NCBI GenBank assembly: GCA_015680685.1
Contig: MNCI01014516.1
Span: 186,001-250,000, forward strand
Length of the DNA stretch: 64,000 nt
DNA from: Gnetum montanum
Taxonomy: Eukaryota > Streptophyta > Gnetopsida > Gnetales > Gnetaceae
Direction: 5' to 3'
A program made the translations under genes and the position numbers. The notes beneath the pieces are model-generated. The model saw nothing but the letters and a program-made list of their open reading frames with translations. It had not been told where the DNA came from and ran no database searches. Position 1 is the first letter of the stretch, and each line of letters begins with the position of its first letter. Below, in pieces: positions 22,691 through 32,537 of the stretch.

Positions 22691-23084
22691 CTATAAATCG
22701 GCCGAGATGATTTTTAAAAAAATGATGTTAACCAAGCCCGACTACTGGACAAGGTAACCAGATAACTAAAATCAAAATCACTCATCCATCCTCTATTTCT
22801 CTACCACTTACCTAATTTAGTTTTAACCCTTTGGCCAAGTTTTCTCTTTCTTTGTTTGTTCATGGCATTTTTTAGCATTATTTATGCAAGAGATTTATTT
22901 CTCAAAAACATCATGAACAAACAAAGAAAGAGAAAACTTGACCGAGAGGGTAAAACTAAATTTGGTAAGTGGTAGAGAAATAGAGGAGAGATGAGTGATT
23001 CTCTTTTTAGTTATTTTGTTACCTCGTCTAGTAGTTAGGCTTGGTTAACATCATTTTTTTTAAATCATCTCAACCAATTTATAG
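22691..23084. mobile_element. Palindromic foldback/MITE-like element, 394 bp
   Basis: The two ends are inverted copies: CTATAAATCGGCCGAGATGA at the left and its near complement ending AATTTATAG at the right. The arms are about 174 bp each (22691-22864 and 22912-23084) and match with few differences around a central ~47-bp loop. There is no coding capacity. Both sides are TA-repeat sequence, so a TA target is possible but cannot be proven. It resembles a foldback DNA transposon or long-inverted-repeat MITE. The superfamily is not identifiable by eye. Confidence 0.8.
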
Positions 23085-23094
23085 ATATATATAT

Positions 23095-24194
23095 ATAAGA
23101 ATGACTTGCTAATTGTATTATCAATTCAAGTGTCTTGTTTAATACCTATGAGTTCTTTTATTTTCATTTTTTCTTGGTTACTTAACCAATAGTTTAGATA
23201 GTAATGTACCTAGAATTTAACTTTGGGATTGTTTTATTGCTCTTATAGCTCTATTTTCATTTAATTCTAGACTTATATTTGGTTTCCATTTAAGAGCTTA
23301 TGTTGTCTTTTGAAAAGCATCTTGAGCAATTTAATAGTAATGTCTTTATGAAATTACCTATTTGAGTTTAGAGGATCTAGAAAATCTTTGACATTTTGAG
23401 ATGACTAGAAATAGCTTCAATTTTTAAAGTCTTTACCTTGATGTTTCAGTCTCAAAATTGTTAAATCTTTGCCAATATCTCTATTATTTGCAATTCTTGC
23501 AACTATTTAACTAGCCAAATAATAGTTTATATTTTGTCATTTACAAAGCATTTTGGTGGTTTAATAAGAATGTCTTCTACAAAATTGCTTCTTGAGCTCA
23601 AAAGGTTTGGTGAATTTGTAACACTTCAGATTGAATTAGAATAGCTTTATTTCAAAGTATATCCTCATGTTTTATATATCTCACTTAAATATTTGAGATT
23701 TCATATAATTATAATTTCTTTTGTTTCTTTCTTTCTTTTAAAATCCATTGAATCTCACTCTATTTCTAATTTTCTTGTTAGTGTTTCTCTCTTGGGGAAC
23801 TTAGGAGTAGATTTCAAGAGAATTATGCTTAAGCATTTTGGTAAAATTTTATTTGTTTCACGTAACGTACTATAGGGACTATATATACTAAGTAACTTGA
23901 CAAAATATGAGTCTTTAATGACTCACAAAATTCAACAAGGTTAGCTGAATTTTTGTTATAATAGCCAATTACAGTCTTATACACAAACCTAACCATTTCA
24001 ACATTCATAACAAACACATGTTTACACTTAGTTCACTCTATTACCATTAATATTATTTGGAGGTATTTATGCCTTGCTGTCACTGGAGACCAGTAAGCAC
24101 CTAAACTCATCTTTGAAGAAATGCTTGCATTTCCCATGATTTTAGTCATGAGACTGAAGGAAAATGTTGGTGGTCCCAAATGATTTTCAATACA
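23095..24194 (+). mobile_element. Right piece of tandem unit U3 (LTR-B)
   Basis: Continues the LTR-B sequence from TAAGAATGACTTGC to the LTR end (AATACA at about 24194). Unlike U1 and U2 no primer-site motif or leader follows, so this copy could be a 3' LTR or is truncated there. Frames at 23693-23875 (+) and 23829-24017 (-) are chance frames inside the LTR; equivalents recur on the minus strand in the other copies. Confidence 0.7.
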
Positions 24195-24709
24195 TACATG
24201 GATGTTAAAACATAGGTCTTGATTGTTATCAAGGTAAGTAAGGTTGTAATTTGGTAATGGAATTATGGATCAAGAGGGGTAATAGAAGTCATCTAATGTA
24301 AGAATTCTTGGCACAATGAAACAAGATAACTAAATCTCGTGTATCAAGATCACATGATGACTTGTTGCTACAATGAGTCACACCTTTGCACTGGCTCCAA
24401 GCTTCATCCTATAAGCACAACTTCAAGAGGACAAGAAAACTAGTCAAAGAACACATGTTGTTATAAGAGATTACATAAGGCCACATGAGATAATGAGTAG
24501 AAACAAGTCATCATTAATTACAAATTTTGAAACATGAAAAATATATAATTTGTTTCAAATATTTATACAAAGTTTGTAGTATCTTGTTATTCCAAAAAGA
24601 GAGAGATGGCATATAGGAGGTTACATAGGCTTTCTTATTCTAGGCTACAATGTCATTGGTGTCAATCATTCATCTGAGCTTACAAATAAATGTAAAAAAA
24701 GGCCATAGG
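24195..24709. other. Unassigned, probably 3' part of E2
   Basis: Lies immediately after the end of the minus-strand integrase of E2, so it is probably its 3' non-coding region. No LTR end or polypurine tract can be recognised with confidence. Confidence 0.3.
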
Positions 24710-25720
24710 AAAACACGTTAGTAGTAGATATAATAAGATTTGAGATAGGAATAATTGACCAGATTGGTCAATTCATTCCCATCCATATTCACTAGTCTAA
24801 ATGCTCCATTGCCATAAGCTTTGCTAACTAAGAAAGGTCTTTCTTAATTGGCTGAGAACTTGTTCTTATGTTCATGAATGATCTTAAGGACAAGGTCTCC
24901 TTCCTTGTTTTCTTGCCTATTCAAATCATGATGATACTATTATTTCTGCCTCTCTTAATATCATTCAATGTTGGTTGACATTTGCAATCATTGTTCCTCC
25001 ACTGATTTGAGGTCAATGATATGTAGATCTTTATTTTGCTCATCATTGATGAAATAATATACAACTACCCTTAATGATATCACCTATAGTTTAATAGGAA
25101 AAATAGCTTCAAATCCATAAACAAGACTATACATGGTGGCACTCGTTGTAGTCATAAAGGTTGCCCTATAGGCTCAAAGTGTAGGCATGATTCATTCATG
25201 CCACTTACATTTGCTATTTCTTAACATATTTTTAAGTAGGTTTATGATGAATTTGTTGCTAGATAAGGCTTGCTCATTGGCCTGTGAATAATATCATGAT
25301 GAAAACAAATGTTTAATTTTTAATTATTGATAAAAGGTTTATGTTTCCTAGCTACTAAAACTTGGTCCATTATCTATGACTATAGCTAAAGGTATGCCAA
25401 AATGGGCCACTATGTTGTCTAATACAAATTTATAGATTTATTGACATGTTTTTTTTCCTTAGAGGAATAGCTTCAACCCAATTTGTTAAATATTCAATTT
25501 TGGTGATGATGAAGCTATTTCCTACAAAAGACTTAAGCATTATAGGTCTAGTAATCTCAATTCTCCATGGTTGCAATAGGCATGTGATCTAAATAGTATG
25601 TAACTTAGTCAATGGTACATTTATTAAGTTGTCATGTCATTGATAGGTGTCATATGTTTTAACCTTCTATTTGTAGTTGCTTTTAATATAGGATCAATAT
25701 TATCCTAATCATCTAAACCT
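24710..25720 (-). pseudogene. Integrase pseudogene of E2
   Basis: Read on the minus strand, the core shows SFIITKIEYLTNWVEAIPLR, HFGIPLAIVIDNGPSFSS (second catalytic Asp) and then YYSQANEQALSSNKFII, where the catalytic Glu has become Leu. The first Asp appears as Glu (PWRIEITRP). The C-terminal part is well preserved: TMYSLVYGFEAIFPIKL, EGDLVLKIIHEHKNKFS, RPFLVSKAYGNGAFRLVNMD and GNELTNLVNYSYLKSYY. This is the end of Tat/Athila-type integrases. Many stops are present. Confidence 0.75.
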
Positions 25721-25939
25721 TATGACCATGGCTCTAGGTCTTATATTTCCTCCACATATTCCCTTGTAAACCTACTAAAGGACTATGCCATCATATGAAC
25801 TTCAACATAATATATTATAGGCTATGATGAGATATTAGTTTGATCTTTTATGTACAACATCCTTTTGAGAAGAAATTAGGTTTTTTGGATATTCATCATG
25901 CATTAGGTTAAAAATAATAGCATCATATCACTCTTTTTG

Positions 25940-26330
25940 AGGAACATTAGCAATAGTGGATATAGAGGTTCCTTTAGTGTTTGTGATTTGAGGTATGTGT
26001 TGGATGCTAATATTTGTAAACTATAGCATAAGTTTTTGGGCTAGGTCAAAATAAGGTTGCAAGTTTTTTGCCTTACATGCATATAGCTCAATTACTTGGT
26101 TATCAACAAGCTTCAAATCACCTTTCACCACTAAAAATGTGATTCCTTGTTTACAAGATACCATCATTCCTTTGATTAACCCTTCATATTCTACTAAATT
26201 ATTGATACATGGAAATTAGAAATGATAAGTGAAATGTTGGATCTCATAACAGGGTGATATTATAATGATATGAGCACTAGCTCCATGGGTAGTTGAAGCT
26301 CTATCAAAGTGCATGATGGCTTCATATTCT
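25940..26330 (-). pseudogene. Archaeal-type RNase H domain of E2, after RT and RNase H
   Basis: On the minus strand the frame reads AIMHFDRASTTHGASAHIII, where active copies have a MYFDGAS-type start, then CINNLVEYEGLIKGM and FLVVKGDLKLVDNQVIELY. Three acidic positions (Asp, Glu, Asp) are kept; the fourth is lost in HIPQITNTKGTSISTIANV. One stop at 26216-26218 separates the first two blocks in the same frame. It follows the gypsy RNase H remnant, so E2 has the domain between RNase H and integrase. Confidence 0.75.
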
Positions 26331-26990
26331 TCAAGTGCCTCATTAACAATGTTGGCATGCTCATTAGGGAATTCAAGATCTATGACTATATTGTCCTCAA
26401 CTAGAAAAGTCATTAGTTGTTCAGCTATAGCTTAATCTTTTATTAAGGCTTAGGAGCTGTAATGTATGATAAACTCAACTATTATGGCCTTCCACTAGGC
26501 TATTCGATTACTCTTGTATATATTGGTTGTTATAGATATCAGTAAATTATCCTTACATATGACATTGACTTGGCTCCTAAAGAGGTAGTGTCTCCACTTC
26601 TTCAAGAAGAAGACTAGGGCTAGATAATACTTCTCTACCTTTTTTTATTAGGTCTTGTAAGCTATCATTGCATGGCATAAGTAGTAAATAGACAACTTTG
26701 CTCTATCATCTCACTTTTGATAGAGTAGAGAAGCTATGGAGATTTTAGAGATTGCAAGGTAGATGTAAAATGATTTATCCTTCTAAGGTGGGTATATGAT
26801 GGGTAGTTGGGCCAATTCTTGCTTAATGGTGTCAAAGGTATCTTATCATTGGTCAATCCACTCATAGTAAACACCCTTCTTAAGCAAGTGTTGCATGGAT
26901 TCTATTTTATCTGTAAGTCCTTACATGAACCTATGAATAAATTGTAATCTATGTTGCAATCCCTATAGCTTCTTAAGGTTAGTTGATGCT
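26331..26990 (-). pseudogene. Gypsy RNase H and linker of E2
   Basis: Minus-strand blocks YYLALVFFLKKWRHYLFRSQ, NVICKDNLL, YKSNRIAQWKAIIVEF and IAEQLMTFLVEDN match the second half of gypsy RNase H and its linker. The first half, with the catalytic Asp, is poorly readable and frameshifted. Confidence 0.65.
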
Positions 26991-27000
26991 CCCAAGTTAG

Positions 27001-27720
27001 TTATGGATTTAACCTTATTAGGATTGACACATACCTTGCCTTAGATACTATGAAACCAAACATCTTGCTAGTTTTAACATCAAATACATACTTAGGATTG
27101 AGTCTAAGTTCATATTTGAAACCACCTTGGAGTACTAAACTGAGATCATGTGCATGGTCATTGACCTTCTTAGACTTTACCGTTATGTCATTGAATATGT
27201 ATGTCATATCTCTTTGATAGGTTTCACTAGCACTTTTTAGACCAAACGACATCATGGCATAACAAAAGGTTCCCTAAGGGGTCATGAAGGTCATGTACAG
27301 CTGATGCTCTGGGTTGATTCTAAGCTGGTTGTATCCCAAGAACCCATCCATGAAGGATAGTAAGGCATGACCAATTATAGTATCAATGAGTTGATCAATA
27401 TAGCTAATGGAAAATTATTTTTAATGGTTGTCATTTTAAGATCTTTGAAATTGATACAAATATGAATGATCTCATTTTTCTTGGGAACTACCACTATGTT
27501 GGACATCACTATGAATGTAATCAACAACTCAACCAAAATAAACTTGATAAAGTTTCATGATCTCATCACGAATTACTAGGGTCAAATCTAGTCTAACTCT
27601 ACGAACATTCTCCTTAGTAGGTTTGACACTAGGATCAAGTATGATGCTATGTTATACTAAACATGGGTCAATCCCTAGCATTTTCTCATATGACTAAGTT
27701 ACTGCTTTAATGTTATCCTG
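27001..27720 (-). pseudogene. Reverse transcriptase pseudogene of E2
   Basis: Minus-strand blocks in order: SYEKMLGIDPCLV, IILDPSVKPTKENVRRVRLD, VVVPKKNEIIHICINFKDLK, HALLSFMDGFLGYNQLRINP, CYAMMSFGLKSASETYQR and LRLNPKYVFDV, then MFGFIVSKA. The segment that should contain the YVDD catalytic box is missing: TYIFND runs straight into ITVKSKK, a deletion of about a dozen codons. A stop replaces Trp in the usual TPWGTFCY motif. The 84-codon frame at 27001-27255 is the C-terminal part. Confidence 0.8.
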
Positions 27721-28050
27721 AAGGGCCATGGTAATGTCTTGAGTCTAATGTGTTTTAAGTTAGGAACTTAGTTTTAGCATTTTCTCCTCATCATTGTGTG
27801 TTGTAATGGAAATATCAACTAGAGAGTCCTCAGTGATGCCATTGGCCTCAAGGTCAAGGATTTTAACTATGTACTCATGCCATTTGAGAAACTTCGCTAT
27901 TGAGGCTACATGATCAAATAAGCTTCCAAGCTCAATCTCTAGGTAATCAAGGTTAATGGATCATTCTGCATCATCATAGTATTCAACCAGGTTCAGAGGT
28001 AGTTTGAATGATGCTCATGTGTCCATTTTTTGATCCTGCATATCAACCAA
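27721..28050 (-). pseudogene. Pre-RT polyprotein segment of E2
   Basis: Minus-strand frame with SLVDISITTHNDEEKMLKLS, then ALQDNIKAVT leading into RT. The same segment is recognisable on the plus strand at about 63530-63700 (HNDEEKMHETKF). In Tat-like elements a poorly conserved spacer lies between protease and RT; no protease motif is visible here. Confidence 0.55.
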
Positions 28051-30994
28051 AAGCATATTTAGTGGCATTTGCATGAAATAATTTGTCAAAAGTTGCAAAT
28101 TAACATAGTAATAAAACACCATGGGGCATAATAATATCAAAATATAGTAAAATGAGGCATAAAAAGGTTAAGTAATATCATAAATGTTAGAAAATGATAC
28201 CAAATGATATTAAATTACACGAAATGAAAGTCAAACAAGGAAAAATGTAATCAAAATGTATCAAAATGAGGTCAAATGATGACAAAATGATACAAAATGG
28301 TGAAAATTGGAATCAAGTGTGGTCAAAATGGTACAAATTGATATCAAATGAAGTTATAATGATGAGAAAATGATGCTAAAATGATGTTGAATGGTTTTCA
28401 ACAAGGCCAAATCAACTCAAAATAGTAAGAAATGACACCAAATGATATGAAAATGATGTAAAATGATGTCTAATTGGGCCAAACAGGATTGAATAGTGCC
28501 AAAAATAATCCAAAATTTTGTCAAATAATACTAAATCATGTCAAGAAATGATATCAAATGATACCCAATGAGATTAAATAATGTTGACTAGGTCAAACTT
28601 GGTCAAATAACGTTGAACTAGGTTGAAAATAGAATAAATAATAATATTTATTTTTTATTTTTTATTTTTTCATAATTACAATAAACGAAAATCTAATGGA
28701 ATTAAGTTATAAATTGCTGAAATAGGTAAAAACTTAAAGAACCAAAGTTGTAAATTATCAAAATAGGTAAAAAGCTAAAGAAAATAAGTTGTAAACTATC
28801 AAAATTGACAAAAATCTATATAAAACAAGTTTTAAATTGTCATAAAATAAGTAAATATAAAATATCTTGCAAAAAATTGAAAAGAGTTATAAAAATAAAA
28901 AAATCTCGTGAAAACTAGCAGTAAAATGCTAAACATTTGGCTTTTATGGTAAAAATAATTTAAAAAGCTAAAATATTATATTTTCAATCTATGGATATCC
29001 CAAAACTCAACCTCAATGTGTATAAGTCATTCTTTTAATGTGTAGGTAGTTTGGACTAGATTATTGGCTTGTGGAACCCACCAAGAAAGCTTGTCACCAC
29101 TTCAAGTTTGGCTTTCAACATGTGGGATCCATTGTAGTGGTGTTTGAGCTTGTTTTAGATTCTTTTTAGATGGTAGAGGTCTCATAAGTTGGTATATAGG
29201 TTGACCCAATATGTGGGACTTATTTATCAATGTATAAGGGTCACATATTAGATCGAGGAAGGCTTTTGGCCAAGTTCTTGAACTTTCAAGTTTCTTACTA
29301 TAGTGCCTAGGGTTTGGTGGAAAAGTCTACTTTTATAGAGTTTTTTGGAGTAACGTAGGGGCATATTGATGCCCACACATTGCCCCAACATGTGAAGCCT
29401 AAGATCCTATCTATCCCACTTTGGTGGCAACGTTTGGGAAGGTTTCAATCACATGTTTGAGTTGAATTTTCATGTTAGTGTTGGGAAGGAGGAGTGAAAT
29501 GTGCATTGTTTGGGGTTGCATGGACCAGGGTAAAGGTTTCTTAACATCCGCACATTGTCATATACATTCTTCAAATATTTGAAACTTATATGGTCAATGT
29601 ATAGACATCCTTTACCCAATTTGTAGTAATTTCATCCAACCTTTTACTCTCTAAGAATCCTAGGGTAGTAGCTAGGGTTTTGATTAGAAATTTACAATTC
29701 TAGAGGCTATATGAACCACGATAGAGGTTTGAATTGGCCCAAAAATTGGAATATATGTTGGTCTAATGTGTGGGGCATATATTCTCAACATATGAATCAA
29801 ATGTAACAACTTTATATAGGATTTTTGACTCAATTTTAACCTCTTTAGGTCCATGGTGCAATGGCTAGGACTTTGAAGGGATATCTATAGTTTTTGGAAT
29901 CATATTGACTATGTTTTTTTTTTTGGTATGCCAACAAGTGGGGCATAATTTAAAATGTGTGTAGTTCAACCTAACAAATTTTAAAGTTTTTTGACTTAGA
30001 TTTTGAGCTCTACAATCATCTATGTTAACGTCTAGGATTCTTGAGGAAAACCTAAGGTTTTGAGCTCATTTTCATCATGGTGAAGGTTTGATTAGGTTAA
30101 AAAATTGGCATATACATTGTTCCAATATGTGGGACATGTATTCTCAATGTATGAATCAATTTTGATAGCTTTTGAAGGCTGTTCTATAGGGTTGTAACTT
30201 CTCTAGGTTCCTAGTATATCGACTAAGGTTTTGAAGAAGATTTTGATGTTTTGGAGGCTACACTAACTAATTTGAAGCTTTGATGATGCTCACACACTAT
30301 CATATATTCTCTCCCAACATGTGATTCATAAGTACCAATATATAATGTCATAAGAACCATTTTCTACAGCTTAAACAATCAATTTCCAATTTAGTTTTCC
30401 TTCCTAGGTTTTGTGAGTTTCCCTACCTACTATTAAGTAAATTTTGACATTTTAAAAGTTAGTACCAACTTCACACATTTACATATACATTTTCCCAACT
30501 TATAGGATTTAATTACCAATGTATGAATCAAGTTTGGATAGTTTTGTGAATTTTTGATAGGATTTAAGGGTTTTTAATTCTCTACCTTGGTGCATAGGGT
30601 TTGAAGTAAGATTTGTAGCTTCTCGAGTCACTCTTGGTAATGTATAAGATTTATTGACAAGGGTTTTGTGTTATATAGGTACCATACATTGACTTATTAT
30701 GTTGGAACAATTTATTGGGCTTATATGCTTGTTGTATAAACCCCAAACCTCAAACATATGAACTTCCTTATGTTTAATTTTGATGTCTGAGAACTTTTTG
30801 ATATCTTGGAGTTTGGTGGAATCCTCTAGATGGTTTAAATTTGAACTTAAGATGGTTATGGCTTGATCACAACCCTTAAATTTCTTCTAAATACATTTGA
30901 GCTCTTGCGATCAACTTACGACCAAGGTTTTATGTTATCTATGTGGATGTATCTATTGGTTTTAACCTACCTTAGAAGGTCAAAAATAGAAACT
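28051..30994 (-). repeat. Leader repeat R, copy 2 (minus strand)
   Basis: Reverse-oriented copy of 1-1401. Positions 28120-28630 are the CATTT-type minisatellite, 28640-28990 the T-rich block, and 29000-30960 a degenerate array with a period of about 185 bp. Its landmark, CCAATATGTGGGAC and variants, falls near 29207, 29386, 29571, 29763, 29931, 30122, 30313, 30493 and 30692. On the minus strand the E2 pre-RT segment follows directly, after a TATGCAG that resembles a splice acceptor. E3 is inserted at 30994; the flanking sequence should continue from 39126. Confidence 0.7.
30990..30994. repeat. Target site duplication of E3, left
   Basis: AAACT immediately before the TG of the 5' LTR, identical to 39121-39125. 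Confidence 0.85.
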
Positions 30995-31167
30995 TGAAAC
31001 ACCACAAAATTTTAGGTCTCAGCATCATGACTAAAAATTTGGCTAAGTGTCAAAATAGTGGCACTTTGCCCAAATTTTTCCAAAGTGTTGGGTGTAGTCA
31101 GCTCCAACTACCAGATTTGCAATTGTCTTCTATGTGTCAAAACGATGGCACTTTCTACATAGATGTC

Positions 31168-31310
31168 ATGCTATGTAGCATAGCGCAGCATAGCACCATC
31201 TCACACTATGTAGCATAGCGTAGCATAGCACCATGACACGTTGTGTAGCATATCATAGCAATGAGCATAGCATAGCATAGTTTTCAAGCTATGCAGCATA
31301 GCACAATGTA
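31168..31310. repeat. GCATAGC-rich block in 5' LTR
   Basis: About ten occurrences of GCATAGC or GCATAG variants within 140 bp, in words such as TATGTAGCATAGCG. The corresponding block in the 3' LTR is 37965-38110. It lies upstream of the TATA position, so it could be a transcription factor cluster in U3. Confidence 0.7.
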
Positions 31311-31475
31311 GCCAACTTGACACTACAAGTGTTCTGTGTCCTGCACGTAACATGGGATGAGCATAGCAGATAGTATAGTCCCACCCACTACACTGCCATG
31401 TGGTACCTAATACACATTTTGGACTAACCTTAGCCCTATGAATACCCTTGGAACCCCAATGTTTCAATATTTGTC

Positions 31476-31608
31476 ATTCCTTGACTATTGGCATTCCCCA
31501 ACAGTTGGATTCCTTGAATGTTGGCATTCCCCAACAATTGGATTCCTTAACTATTGGCATTCCCCAATAGTTGGCATTCCTTGACTATTGGCATTCCCAA
31601 GCAGTTGG
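31476..31608. repeat. 33-bp repeats in 5' LTR, four copies
   Basis: Units of ATTCCTTGACTATTGGCATT followed by CCCCAACAGTTGG. The 3' LTR has six such units (38270-38468), which accounts for most of the LTR length difference. Confidence 0.85.
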
Positions 31609-32271
31609 CATTCCTTGGACATGAGCATTTTTAAGCATAGAGCTTCCAGCAGTTAGCAAGGTGGGGGGTGGTAAGAAGATTGGCAAGTAGAAGGGTGATG
31701 AGCAGAAAATCTCAACATTAGAGTCTCCCAGATCTCTCTCCCACTCTAGCATAGCAACTCTTAGTCTAGCAAGCATCAGCTTATTTGTGCCTACCTGCAA
31801 CATGTTTGCAGCATCCCAGGAGTTGTGACCATAGAGTTCCTTTGGTAAGTTGTGCTTGTCCAACACTGCACACTAGTTGTACACATCCATCATTCAAACA
31901 AAAATCAGATCCCCCAATTTTTGGATGGTGCATCTCCTTACCCAAACTCTCATTCTATTTTACTATAGCATATATGTTGCATCTTCTTGTATTTGTTTAT
32001 GTTTATTATCTAGGTTACATACTTTGATACGTTTTTGCTATTGTGAGTGCGATGTTCTCTTTCATTCCAACCTCTGCATGTCACATTCTAAAATTACTAT
32101 TTGAAAATAGTTATTGGACACTGCGTAAGTCCCGGTTTGATCAACTAGACCATTTAGGGCATCCCATTTTCATTTTTTCCAACATGGCCCTTGCATAGAT
32201 TTGGGGTTAGGTTTTGCGCCTTATAACCTCTCAATGTTCCAGCCACCGATGTTTTCAGATGGTACAATTTT

Positions 32272-32290
32272 TGGCACTAGAAGGAGGGCC
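32272..32290 (+). promoter_or_regulatory. Primer-binding site of E3
   Basis: TGGCACTAGAAGGAGGGCC begins five bases after the LTR end. It is the least decayed copy of the motif found after all LTR families A and B here. Confidence 0.7.
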
Positions 32291-32537
32291 TAAACCATTT
32301 CTATCTGCATTTTTGATGATCACTTCATCAAAACTCTAGATGTTCTAGAAAGCATAACAAGTTCTTAAAGCGTAGCAAGTGTAGGACCAAAGTTGTCCAT
32401 TTTCATACTTAGAATTTTTTCTAAATTTTTACACTTAGCCATTTTCCTACTACTGGTAGATTTAGTCATTTTTTTTGTAGTTTTTAGAGTTTGCCATTTT
32501 CTGCAAATACCAACTTTCACAACCCAATCTATAAATA

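Larger units (their letters stand above)
18252..23094. mobile_element. 4.8 kb insertion splitting U3, Helitron-related
   Basis: This block interrupts LTR-B unit U3 with no visible loss of target sequence. It holds a subtilase gene fragment (18563-18770), unassigned and AT-rich sequence, a duplicated GC-richer block (20488-20735), a Helitron-type helicase remnant with a triplicated 3' end (21101-22653) and a long palindrome (22691-23084). A gene fragment together with Helitron helicase sequence suggests a Helitron that captured host DNA. I could not find a convincing TC start or CTRR end with hairpin, and the palindrome is probably a separate element at the right edge. Confidence 0.5.
24710..28050 (-). 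mobile_element. Element E2: decayed Tat-like pol, minus strand
   Basis: On the minus strand the order is pre-RT segment, RT, gypsy RNase H, archaeal-type RNase H, integrase. No gag or protease precedes RT: upstream lies the R leader (28051-30994). All domains are broken. Compared with E1, the archaeal-type RNase H lies after RT and RNase H, the usual Tat order. A homologous pre-RT start occurs on the plus strand at about 63500-63700 (E7). Confidence 0.75.
30995..32266 (+). repeat. 5' LTR of E3
   Basis: 1272 bp, TGAAACACC to GGTACA. It contains a block rich in GCATAGC words (about 31168-31310) and four 33-bp repeats (31476-31608). Where the 3' LTR has a TATAAATA box this copy reads CTATGAATAC (about 31437). 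Minus-strand frames 31201-31467 and 31585-31866 and plus-strand frames 31785-32027 and 31877-32104 lie within the LTR and recur as non-coding sequence in the 3' LTR. Confidence 0.85.

Noticed and set aside
22654-23096. TA runs as TATA promoters
   Set aside because: They are microsatellites flanking the palindrome, with no transcript start context.
31476-31608. Evenly spaced repeats suggesting a CRISPR array
   Set aside because: The units are contiguous with no unique spacers, lie inside a plant LTR, and no cas gene is present.
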